64,000 nucleotides of DNA from Arcobacter caeni. Its GTDB lineage: Bacteria; Campylobacterota; Campylobacteria; Campylobacterales; Arcobacteraceae. This document shows positions 53,922 through 61,650 of the stretch, piece after piece. The position numbers were made by a program, and so were the translations under genes. The notes under the pieces were generated by a model that was given only the letters and a program-made list of their open reading frames with translations, had not been told where the DNA came from and did not search any database. Position 1 is the stretch's first letter. Each line of letters opens with the position of its first letter. The DNA is taken from contig NZ_MUXE01000011.1 in assembly GCF_003063245.1 (NCBI RefSeq), positions 1 to 64,000 of the forward strand, read 5' to 3'.

Positions 53922-55640
53922 TTATTTAAAAGTACCACTACCTTCATTTAATAATAATTCAATCATTCTTGCTATTTCAAGTGGACTATTATTTATTTCT
54001 CTATCCAGCTCTTCAATAAATACTTCATATCTTGCTGCTGATTCTTCATCTAAACCATCTATATTATTAAGAATTTGGCTTTTAACTTTTGATTTCAATC
54101 TTCCTTGTGCGGTACTAGAATCAAACTCATTTTCATAATCAGATAACATATCTTTAACTAAAGTTTCATCATATCTATCTACATTCTTTTTAATACCATC
54201 ACCAATAATAACTACTTCATTATTTGCAATAAATTTTTTATAGAAAATTAAAAGTAAAATTGCTGCAATTATATATTGTATATATTCACTAAAGTCTTTA
54301 AGAATTGATTTTATCATAGATACAGTATCAGTTGATTCTTCAGATATAATAACTGCATTTCCATTCTCATCAACAGTTTGAGCGACTTGATCAATGGGTT
54401 TTACACCAATAAACTTAAAGTCCCTAACAGTAATTTTATCGCCTCTTACTTTATCATAACCAATTGTATCTTGAACCACTGATTCCAATGAACTAATGAA
54501 TTCATCTTTATTCTGAATATCTTTTAATACAGATGAATCAAATGTTACAGCTGCCGTTATACGCTTAATATTTGTATAATTATTATCTTTTTGAGAAATT
54601 ATTTTTTTAGAAATCTCATAATTTGTAACGGTATTTGTTCCTTCATTATTTGAAGCAATATTACTACTTCCATTTCCGGTACTTGGGGTTTGAATATTAC
54701 TATCAACTCCAGCAACTCCACCATTATTTGAAGGCATACCTTGAGATTTAGAACTATTTTCAATAACTTGCTGAGATCTTATACTTCCCTCTGGATTATA
54801 GATTTCTTCTTCAACATCTTTTTTCACAAAATCTAAAGAAACTGTAACCTTTGCTACAACTCTTCCAACTCCAACAAAAGGTTCCAAAAGTGCAACTACT
54901 TTTTTAGAATAATCTTCTTCTAATCCTTCTTTATATTTATTTTGAGTTGTTGATTGTTGATTATTTATATCATCTGCGGATTGTTGAAGTAAACTTCCAT
55001 CTTGGTCAATAAGCTGAATATTTTCATGTTTTAAATCAGGCACAGCTGAAGCAATAAAATTTTTGATTCCATCTATTTGTTTTTGAGTTAAAAATACACC
55101 TGGCTTTAATGATAACATTGCAGATGCAGTTGTATCACTTTTCTTTTCTGTAAAAATTGTATCTTTTGGAATTGCAATTTTTACATTAGCTCGTAAAACA
55201 CCAGTTAATGACTCTAAAGACCTAGATAATTCACCTTCTAATGCTCTTAAATATTTAACTTTATTTTCAAAGTTTGTAGTACCCAAAGATGATTTTTCAA
55301 AGATTTCCCAACCAACATGTTTACTTGTTGCTGCTTCACTTGTAACTAATTTAATTTTTGCGATATTTATAAAATCTTTTGATGTTTTTAATGTAAGACT
55401 ATTTCCAGTACCACTAACTGCAAATATTATCCCTGAAGCTTCAAGTTCATCACTTGCCAACATAACTTGTGATTTAGTTAAATTTGAAGCGATCGTATAA
55501 TTCAATTTTTTATCTTCAGCTTTAATACTTGAATAAACTAATAAACCAACTAACAATATAAATAATAAAGAGAACCCTCCTATTATTACAGCTCTTTGAG
55601 CTGTGTTTAAATTATTAATAAACTTTAAAAGTTGATCCAT
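53922..55640 (-). CDS. fliF: FliF, MS ring protein
   Basis: A 572-residue MS ring subunit. First membrane helix (about 17-38), two ring-building motifs (about 45-230, with NFENKVKYLRALEGELSRSLESL, the FliF/YscJ signature), a Gly/Ser/Asn-rich middle, second helix (about 447-465), and the C-terminal FliG-binding tail (EVFIEELDREINNSPLEIARMI). Length normal. 16 bp after flgB. Confidence 0.97.
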   Translation of the reverse strand: MDQLLKFINNLNTAQRAVIIGGFSLLFILLVGLLVYSSIKAEDKKLNYTIASNLTKSQVMLASDELEASGIIFAVSGTGNSLTLKTSKDFINIAKIKLVTSEAATSKHVGWEIFEKSSLGTTNFENKVKYLRALEGELSRSLESLTGVLRANVKIAIPKDTIFTEKKSDTTASAMLSLKPGVFLTQKQIDGIKNFIASAVPDLKHENIQLIDQDGSLLQQSADDINNQQSTTQNKYKEGLEEDYSKKVVALLEPFVGVGRVVAKVTVSLDFVKKDVEEEIYNPEGSIRSQQVIENSSKSQGMPSNNGGVAGVDSNIQTPSTGNGSSNIASNNEGTNTVTNYEISKKIISQKDNNYTNIKRITAAVTFDSSVLKDIQNKDEFISSLESVVQDTIGYDKVRGDKITVRDFKFIGVKPIDQVAQTVDENGNAVIISEESTDTVSMIKSILKDFSEYIQYIIAAILLLIFYKKFIANNEVVIIGDGIKKNVDRYDETLVKDMLSDYENEFDSSTAQGRLKSKVKSQILNNIDGLDEESAARYEVFIEELDREINNSPLEIARMIELLLNEGSGTFK

Positions 55641-55656
55641 AAATTACTTATCCTAA

Positions 55657-56061
55657 TTAATTTTTTGCTGAAGATTCAATAACTGATCTAAATAATTTAG
55701 AATCTCGTTTTATAGAGGATTGAATAGCATCGAATAATATCTTGTTTTTAGACATTTCACTCATTTGAGTATCTAAATTAACATTATTACCATCATTTTG
55801 TTCTTCTAAACCTTTTACATCAACTAATTTAGGATTAGTATTAGATAAATTAGTTCCTAATGATGACATATGTTTAGAACTTGTTAATTTCATTTTTAAA
55901 GTACTATCTAAATTATTATTTAATTCATCTTCAAAAATCAAATCTTTTGTTTTATAAGCAGGCGTGTTAATATTAGCAATATTACTTGAAATAACTTTTT
56001 GTTTTTCACCTCTAAAATTTAACTGTTCAAAAAGTTTATTACTTATGCTACTTGCTTCCAT
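55657..56061 (-). CDS. flgB: FlgB, proximal rod protein
   Basis: A 134-residue rod protein. RGEKQKVISSNIANINTPAYKTKDLIFEDEL (about 17-47) is the FlgB signature, with a helical C-terminus. It overlaps flgF by one base. Unlike in many genomes flgC and fliE are not adjacent but about 17 kb downstream. Confidence 0.9.
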   Translation of the reverse strand: MEASSISNKLFEQLNFRGEKQKVISSNIANINTPAYKTKDLIFEDELNNNLDSTLKMKLTSSKHMSSLGTNLSNTNPKLVDVKGLEEQNDGNNVNLDTQMSEMSKNKILFDAIQSSIKRDSKLFRSVIESSAKN

Positions 56062-56780
56062 TATTTAGTGTTACTTCCAATTTTTTCTATTAATGAAGCA
56101 TTTAAACTATCTATTGAACTAATAGCTTTTTGTGATTGATCAAATCTTCTATGAGCATCAATTAATTCAACCATTGAACTAACTGAATTTACATTTGATT
56201 TTTCAATCGCTCCACTAACTAATAAATTATCATTATTTTCAAATATTTCTAGTTCATTTGGATTTTTCAGCTTATATGTATTATCACCAATTTTTTCTAA
56301 ATTTGTATAAGGAATTTTTGTTACTCCAATTTGTGACGCAAAATTATCTTCCACAACTATAGGTTCGTTATCTGCATTTAATACATTATTTCCATTTCCA
56401 TCTACTAAAAAATTATCTAAATTTTTAAACGCGCCATCTCTTGTATATACAATATCACCATTTGTATTTTGTACTTTAAAAAATGTATCAGGATTATTTA
56501 ATGCAAAATCTAATGCATTTCCAGTCATAGCAATTGGTCCCATTTCTGAATTTATAAATTTTGAATCAATTTTTGGGATATTATTTGTTACTGTATTTAT
56601 TTTGCTAGGTGCACTATTTTGTTCTTGCATCCTTTGTAAATAATAATTAAAAGTAGTCTCAGTAGTTCCTTCTTGTTTAAAACCATTTGTATTTATATTT
56701 GCCAAATTATTACTAATTTGATCCAATCTATTAAATTGATTTATCATTGATGCAGCAAGAGGATAAGTACCTTGATTCAT
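56061..56780 (-). CDS. flgF: FlgF-like rod protein
   Basis: A 239-residue member of the FlgF/FlgG rod family: MINQFNRLDQISNNLANINTNGFKQEGT (N-terminal motif), DTFFKVQNTNGDIVYTRDGAFK and the C-terminal SMVELIDAHRRFDQSQKAISS. Weaker than FlgG in the middle, so FlgF is the likelier assignment; FlgG is clearly the gene at 58318. SD AAAGGAG. Lies 19 bp after the CheZ-like gene. Confidence 0.85.
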   Translation of the reverse strand: MNQGTYPLAASMINQFNRLDQISNNLANINTNGFKQEGTTETTFNYYLQRMQEQNSAPSKINTVTNNIPKIDSKFINSEMGPIAMTGNALDFALNNPDTFFKVQNTNGDIVYTRDGAFKNLDNFLVDGNGNNVLNADNEPIVVEDNFASQIGVTKIPYTNLEKIGDNTYKLKNPNELEIFENNDNLLVSGAIEKSNVNSVSSMVELIDAHRRFDQSQKAISSIDSLNASLIEKIGSNTK

Positions 56781-56799
56781 AAAAACACTCCTTTAATTA

Positions 56800-57771
56800 T
56801 TATTGATTTGAAAATTCAGCAATTAATTTATCTAAATCATCACCTATTAAGTCATCTGTATCATCACCATGAATATGTCGTGCAACAGCAACATCTTTTG
56901 TTGTACTATTATCTTCGAATAAATTATTTAAATAAAGAGATAATTTTCTTATCACAGACATAACTCTTTCAATTTTTTGTCTATTAATATCATTAAATTG
57001 CATTAATTCCATTGCTTGAAAAATTTCTGTATCTCCAGAATTTATCAATTTATGTAAATCTTTTAAAGAACTTGTTACTTTATTTGCATTTGCCAAATGT
57101 TCATCAAATATTTTTATATTTGGAAATTTAGTATTTAAAGAAATAAGTAAATCTGATTGTGCTTTTGTAAAAACTTCAAAATCTTTTATATAACTTCTAA
57201 CTTCATTATTATTATCAAGAGTTAAACTTAATACATCAAATATTTGAGAAACTTTCTCTTCTGAATCATTTGCAACTTGACTTAATTGATTAACAACCTT
57301 AGTATCTTTTTCAGCTGGCAATGGGAAAATCCCTTCATTTATTTTAGAAGAAGTCCAATCTTGAACTATTTCATCTTCGCTTCTAGTGTCTTTTTTTTCA
57401 GCTATTTCAACATTAGTTTTTGTATCTTCAAATGCACTTAAATCAAAAGGCATCTCTTCTTCATCTAAAATTGAATCTTTTGTATTAGAACTTTCATTTA
57501 CACTTTCTATTTCACTTAATAATTTTTCAATATCACTATTACTAACACTATTTATGTTAGATTTTAAACTATTTTTATCTTCTATCTCATCTATCTTTAT
57601 TTCTTCTGTCTCGAATTTAATATCTTCTTTTAATTCTTCAGTTTGAGATAATAATTCCTCAATTTCTTGAGTATTGACTTTCACATTTTCTGTAATTTCT
57701 TCAGAACTGACATCATCTTCAATATCAAGACCATTCATTAAAGCTTCAATTTCTTCTTGGCTCATACTCAT
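56800..57771 (-). CDS. CheZ-like CheY-P phosphatase with a FliM-like N-terminus
   Basis: A 323-residue protein directly downstream of cheY. The C-terminal half contains ELMQFNDINRQKIERVM, with Asp261 and Gln265 at the spacing of the catalytic Asp/Gln pair of CheZ, and ends in DDLIGDDLDKLIAEF, like the CheY-binding tail of CheZ. The first 15 residues (MSMSQEEIEALMNGL) look like the FliM N-terminal CheY-binding peptide, and a similar SQ-x-E/D-I-x-x-L motif recurs (IEELLSQ, SDIEKLLSEIE). The middle is a Glu/Asp-rich linker. It probably dephosphorylates CheY-P, perhaps tethered near the motor. Confidence 0.75.
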   Translation of the reverse strand: MSMSQEEIEALMNGLDIEDDVSSEEITENVKVNTQEIEELLSQTEELKEDIKFETEEIKIDEIEDKNSLKSNINSVSNSDIEKLLSEIESVNESSNTKDSILDEEEMPFDLSAFEDTKTNVEIAEKKDTRSEDEIVQDWTSSKINEGIFPLPAEKDTKVVNQLSQVANDSEEKVSQIFDVLSLTLDNNNEVRSYIKDFEVFTKAQSDLLISLNTKFPNIKIFDEHLANANKVTSSLKDLHKLINSGDTEIFQAMELMQFNDINRQKIERVMSVIRKLSLYLNNLFEDNSTTKDVAVARHIHGDDTDDLIGDDLDKLIAEFSNQ

Positions 57772-57785
57772 GATAATACCTTATA

Positions 57786-58157
57786 TTATTTTTTCAATAC
57801 CCCATCAAGCTTTTCTTTTAAAACTTCAGCATTAAAAGGCTTAACTATATAATTATTAACACCGGCTTTTAGTGCAATAATAACTTCACCTTTTCCACCT
57901 TCAGTTGTAATCATGATTATAGGTGTTTTTTGATGTATCCCTTCGCTTCTAACTTTTTTAACAAGTTCTAAACCATTCATATTAGGCATATTCCAATCTG
58001 TCAATATAACATCATAACGACTTTCACTAAGTAGTTTCCAAGCTTTAACACCATCTTCAGCTTCATCAAAACTATCTTTAGTAAATCCTAATTGCATAAC
58101 TACATTTCCAATGATTCTTCTCATCGTAGAGCTATCATCAACTATTAGAATTCTCAT
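57786..58157 (-). CDS. cheY: CheY, chemotaxis response regulator
   Basis: A 123-residue single-domain response regulator. Acid pocket VDDSSTMRR (6-14), phospho-acceptor Asp in ILTDWNMPNMNG, Thr in MITTEG and Lys in IVKPFNAE are all present; it is the CheY that binds the switch. First gene of the large flagellar block, with a strong SD (AAAGGGATAG). The CheZ-like gene follows 14 bp later. Confidence 0.96.
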   Translation of the reverse strand: MRILIVDDSSTMRRIIGNVVMQLGFTKDSFDEAEDGVKAWKLLSESRYDVILTDWNMPNMNGLELVKKVRSEGIHQKTPIIMITTEGGKGEVIIALKAGVNNYIVKPFNAEVLKEKLDGVLKK

Positions 58158-58188
58158 TAACTATCCCTTTATTTTACAAATATTTTCA

Positions 58189-58194
58189 ATTATA
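58189..58194 (-). promoter_or_regulatory. Likely promoter of cheY and the flagellar block
   Basis: Minus-strand TATAAT in TGCAGTATAATTG, about 30 nt before the cheY ATG. No sigma-54 (GGCAC-N5-TTGC) or sigma-28 pattern is visible in the 160-bp divergent region. Confidence 0.5.
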
Positions 58195-58283
58195 CTGCAT
58201 TATATATAATTTGTTTTAAATTTATACTTAATGTATACAAAAAATAACTCTTCAAATTTATCTATATTTAATTATTCTTAAAA

Positions 58284-58289
58284 TATAAT
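58284..58289 (+). promoter_or_regulatory. Likely promoter of flgG
   Basis: TATAAT in TTAAAATATAATAAATA, 29 nt before the flgG GTG, again without a -35. Confidence 0.5.
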
Positions 58290-58317
58290 AAATATATGTA
58301 ATTTTAAAGGATATATC

Positions 58318-59106
58318 GTGATTAGAGGACTTTATACAGCAGCAACAGGTATGAATTCAATGCAACATCAAATTGATGTAACATCAAATAATATAGCCAA
58401 TGTTAATACAACAGGATTTAAGCAAGATAGAGCTGAATTTCAAGACTTAATGTATGAATCACTAAATTATACAGCAGGGAAAACAACTCAAACAACTATA
58501 AATCCCACGGGAATAGATGTTGGATTAGGAGTTAGAGTTTCAGGAGTTCAAAAAAACTTTTCTGAAGGTGATTTAAAATTAACATCAAATACCCTAGATT
58601 TAGCAATAAAAGGTAAAGGATTTTTTCAAATTACACTTCCTAGTGGAGAAACTGCTTACTCAAGAAATGGTGCTTTTAAATTAAATGAAGAAGGTTCTAT
58701 CGTAAATGGAAGTGGTTATGCACTTACACCAGAAATCGTTGTTCCTGATAATGTAACAAAACTTACAATAGGAACAGATGGAATTGTAACAGCGACAGAT
58801 CCACAGACAGGTGATATAGTTAATTTAGGACAAATTACTATCGCAGATTTTATAAATCCAGCTGGTCTTACTCCATTAGGTGATTCGTTATTTATGAAAA
58901 GTGCCGCATCTGGTGATGTTTTAGAAGGGAATCCAACAGAAGAACAATTTGGAGCAATTCAACAAGGAATGATTGAATTATCTAATGTAAAATTAGTTAA
59001 TGAAATGGTTGATTTAATTACTGCACAAAGAGCTTACGAAGCAAATTCAAAAGCAATTACAACAACAGATAGTATGTTAGATACAGTTAATAGACTAAAA
59101 AACTAA
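58318..59106 (+). CDS. flgG: FlgG, distal rod protein
   Basis: A 262-residue distal rod protein. The sequence is textbook: MIRGLYTAATGMNSMQHQID, SNNIANVNTTGFKQDRAEFQDLMYE, IKGKGFFQITLPSGETAYSRNGAFKLNEEG, and the C-terminal LVNEMVDLITAQRAYEANSKAITTTDSML. Start is GTG at 58318 after AAAGGATATATC. It is divergent from cheY and starts a three-gene run with a Lys/Tyr-rich protein and a SPOR-like protein. Confidence 0.97.
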   Translation: MIRGLYTAATGMNSMQHQIDVTSNNIANVNTTGFKQDRAEFQDLMYESLNYTAGKTTQTTINPTGIDVGLGVRVSGVQKNFSEGDLKLTSNTLDLAIKGKGFFQITLPSGETAYSRNGAFKLNEEGSIVNGSGYALTPEIVVPDNVTKLTIGTDGIVTATDPQTGDIVNLGQITIADFINPAGLTPLGDSLFMKSAASGDVLEGNPTEEQFGAIQQGMIELSNVKLVNEMVDLITAQRAYEANSKAITTTDSMLDTVNRLKN

Positions 59107-59124
59107 AGTAAATAAATAAGATTT

Positions 59125-59490
59125 ATGAAATTAGAAGAATTAAAAAAACTTCGTGAAGAAAAGTTTTTAGCACATAAAAAAAAGAAAAGAGAATATTATT
59201 TAAATAAAAAAGAAGTAAAAAAAGTTTATGACTATGATGAAGAGCTTAATAATGAAAACTTTGCATCTAAAATAAAAGAAATTATAAAAGCTCAAAAAAA
59301 TTATTTAGATAATAGAAAAGATATAATAATATCAAAATTAAATGACTACAAAAATAAGAAAAAAGAATATTATGAACTAAATAAAGAAAAAAGACTTGAA
59401 TATGATAAAGAATATAGGGAAAAGAAAAAAGAAGAACTTAAAGAGTATAGAAAAGAGTATTATAAAAAGTTAAAAGAAAATAAAAGTTAA
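59125..59490 (+). CDS. Lys/Tyr-rich basic coiled-coil protein
   Basis: A 121-residue, extremely basic, helical protein (about a third Lys plus many Tyr and Glu), with repeated K/R-E/K-Y-Y modules such as KKREYYLNKKE, KKKEYYELNKE and RKEYYKKLKEN. No family recognised. It is 18 bp after flgG with a weak SD and 12 bp before the next gene, so it belongs to this operon. Could bind nucleic acid or a negatively charged surface; nothing more can be said. Composition differs sharply from flgG. Confidence 0.6.
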   Translation: MKLEELKKLREEKFLAHKKKKREYYLNKKEVKKVYDYDEELNNENFASKIKEIIKAQKNYLDNRKDIIISKLNDYKNKKKEYYELNKEKRLEYDKEYREKKKEELKEYRKEYYKKLKENKS

Positions 59491-59502
59491 AAAGAGTAAA
59501 TA

Positions 59503-60537
59503 ATGGCAGATGATTATAGACAAGTAGATCCTAATGATATAAATTATACTACAAATACTTATGGTAGTTCAAATGATACTGAAGACAATTCAAGTGAAGA
59601 GGTTGAAGAGAATACGACGAATGAACCTTTAGTTGAAGTAAAAGAGGAATTTGTTAAACCTAAAAAAAATCTTCTTCATAAAATATTATTTGGTATTGTC
59701 GCTTTTTTACTTTTACTTCTAATAATTGGAGGTGTTCTATATTTTACTGGTTTTTTCGATCCTAAAGAAGTAAAAAAAGTTGAAATTCCACTTGTTGAAC
59801 AAACTGTTGAAAAAGTTGAAGCACCTGAAAATAATTATAAATTCGACATCAAAGATATTAATTCAAAAAAATTAAACGAACAATTAGCTGCGTTAACAAG
59901 TAAAAATTTAAATGATGAAAAGATTGAAGAATTAGAAAAAAAAGATAATGAAAAAAGATTAATTGATGAGCAAAAAAGAAAAGAAGATGAATTATTAAAA
60001 AAACAAGAAGATGAATTACTAAATCAAAGATCTCAATTAGAACAAAAGAAATTGGAATTAGAAAGAGAAAAAATTCACCTTGAAACTATGAAACAACAAG
60101 CTTTACAATTAAAAGAAGAATTACACATAGAGAATCATGACAAAAGTACAGAAACAATATCTGCTTTAGATTCAGAAAAACAAAAAGTTATTGAAACAAT
60201 GAATAACACTATTCCTAAAAAAGCATTAGAAGAGAAAAAAGAAGAAATAGTAAATAATACTGAAAAGGCTAAAGATAATAATGGTTTTTTATTATTCATA
60301 AATGTAGCAAAAGTAAAAGATGTTTTGTATAAAAAATATCTTGATAAGATTGTTGCTATAAATTCAAATATAAAGCTATGTAGAGATGATAAAAATAGAA
60401 TAGAAATATATTATGGTCCATTTGACAATAGTGAAGACAGAAGCAAATTGTTAAATAAATTACTTGAAAATAAATTTAATGAAGCATATGAATTAGAGTT
60501 TACACAAGAAGAATTTGATAAAAGATGTAACTATTAA
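59503..60537 (+). CDS. Membrane protein with coiled coil and SPOR-like domain
   Basis: A 344-residue protein with an acidic cytoplasmic N-terminus (1-53), one membrane helix (about 60-87), a Lys/Glu coiled coil (about 125-205) and a C-terminal globular part (about 263-340, with FLLFINVAKVKDVLYKKYL and IEIYYGPFDNSEDRSKLLNKL) that looks like a SPOR domain, which binds denuded peptidoglycan. The role may be cell-wall anchoring of the flagellar apparatus or an unrelated envelope role. SD AAAAAGAG. The last gene of the flgG operon, 1 bp from convergent rimM. Confidence 0.7.
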   Translation: MADDYRQVDPNDINYTTNTYGSSNDTEDNSSEEVEENTTNEPLVEVKEEFVKPKKNLLHKILFGIVAFLLLLLIIGGVLYFTGFFDPKEVKKVEIPLVEQTVEKVEAPENNYKFDIKDINSKKLNEQLAALTSKNLNDEKIEELEKKDNEKRLIDEQKRKEDELLKKQEDELLNQRSQLEQKKLELEREKIHLETMKQQALQLKEELHIENHDKSTETISALDSEKQKVIETMNNTIPKKALEEKKEEIVNNTEKAKDNNGFLLFINVAKVKDVLYKKYLDKIVAINSNIKLCRDDKNRIEIYYGPFDNSEDRSKLLNKLLENKFNEAYELEFTQEEFDKRCNY

Positions 60538-60538
60538 T

Positions 60539-61072
60539 TTAAGAGTTTTCTAAAATAATTAGTGAATCTTTTACTTGAATCTTTTTATTAGTAATATCTA
60601 TATTTAAAACATACTTATCAAAGATATGAGGTATTAAAAATACTTTTGGATGACCTTTTCCAATAAGTTCATTAGAAGTTTGGATTTCTAAATAATCATT
60701 TAAAGGGTATCTTTGAATTTCTTTTACTTTTCCTAGAAATAAATCATTTTCATAAACATCGCAAGAAATTAAATCAAACCAAAAAAATTCATTCTTTTTT
60801 AATTTACAGTTCTCTTTTGTTTTCTCAATAGTAGAATAAAGTTCTTGATTAGTTAGTATTTTAGAAGTTTCGAGATCATCAAAATTTTCAAATTTTATTA
60901 GTTCTCGAGAAGAATTGTATTCAGCTACTTTTAGTTCTAATTTTTTATTAGTTTTAAAAAAAGCACCTTTTTTAAACTGTTCAGGAAAATCTGTATCCAT
61001 AAAAAGTCGTAAATGACCTTGTAATCCAACAGCTTTTCCTAACTTAGCTACAAAAATTTCATCATTATTCAT
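60539..61072 (-). CDS. rimM: RimM, 16S rRNA processing factor
   Basis: A 177-residue ribosome maturation factor that assists 30S head assembly. The N-terminal domain opens VAKLGKAVGLQGHLRLFMDTD; the PRC-barrel region has DLISCDVYENDLFLGKVKEI and a C-terminal VFLIPHIFDKYVLNIDI. I choose ATG at 61072; a TTG six bases upstream abuts the khpA stop. It ends one base from the convergent SPOR-like gene. trmD, which often follows rimM, is not present here. Confidence 0.9.
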   Translation of the reverse strand: MNNDEIFVAKLGKAVGLQGHLRLFMDTDFPEQFKKGAFFKTNKKLELKVAEYNSSRELIKFENFDDLETSKILTNQELYSTIEKTKENCKLKKNEFFWFDLISCDVYENDLFLGKVKEIQRYPLNDYLEIQTSNELIGKGHPKVFLIPHIFDKYVLNIDITNKKIQVKDSLIILENS

Positions 61073-61078
61073 AGACAA

Positions 61079-61318
61079 CTATTTCACCACTACTTGTATT
61101 TTATAAGAAACACCATCTTTTGCTTTACAACCATTTGCCATAGTTTTTAAAGCATTAATCATATTTCCATTTTTACCAATAAGTTTACCAATATCAACAC
61201 TATTTACACTAATAACAATTTCAGCGAAATTATCATCAATTAATTCTTTTGTAATACTAACATCCTCAGGTACACTTACAATTAGTTTTGCATAGTTTTC
61301 TATAAATTTAATTATCAT
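61079..61318 (-). CDS. khpA: KhpA, KH-domain RNA-binding protein
   Basis: A 79-residue single KH domain protein. The GxxG loop is in IGKLIGKNGNMINALKTM (about 44-61). In many bacteria the gene lies between rpsP and rimM, as here, and the protein binds RNA globally with KhpB/Jag. ATG with weak upstream SD. Small but clearly conserved in this gene order. Confidence 0.88.
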   Translation of the reverse strand: MIIKFIENYAKLIVSVPEDVSITKELIDDNFAEIVISVNSVDIGKLIGKNGNMINALKTMANGCKAKDGVSYKIQVVVK

Positions 61319-61335
61319 ATTATTTTCTGTATTAA

Positions 61336-61563
61336 TTATTTAGAAGCTAGTTTTTTAACTTTTTCTGATGGTTTAGCACCAACACTTAGCCAATAGTTAT
61401 ATCTTTCTTCATCAATTTTTAATACTTTTGGCTCAACAACTGGGTTGAAATAACCAATAGATTCAATCCAACCTGAATCTCTTCTTTTTCTTGAATCTGT
61501 TACAACGATTCTATAAAATGGTTTTTTGTTTCTTCCCATTCTTGTTAATCTAATTACTGTCAT
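61336..61563 (-). CDS. rpsP: 30S ribosomal protein S16
   Basis: A 75-residue ribosomal protein; [21 protein letters not shown] is the S16 signature. I start at ATG 61563 with AAGGAAAG upstream; a longer frame would add 17 residues with no family match. Heads an rpsP-khpA-rimM unit with a -10 at 61583-61588. Confidence 0.97.
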   Translation of the reverse strand: MTVIRLTRMGRNKKPFYRIVVTDSRKRRDSGWIESIGYFNPVVEPKVLKIDEERYNYWLSVGAKPSEKVKKLASK

Positions 61564-61582
61564 GTTTTCTTTCCTTTTTTTG

Positions 61583-61588
61583 ATTATA
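61583..61588 (-). promoter_or_regulatory. -10 element of rpsP
   Basis: Minus-strand TATAAT in CAATACTATAATCAAA, about 20 nt before the rpsP ATG, located in the 87-bp gap after ffh. Confidence 0.5.
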
Positions 61589-61650
61589 GTATTGAATTCT
61601 GAACTCCAAAACAAAAGTTAAAAGTTCACAGCTCAACACTATTTATTTTT

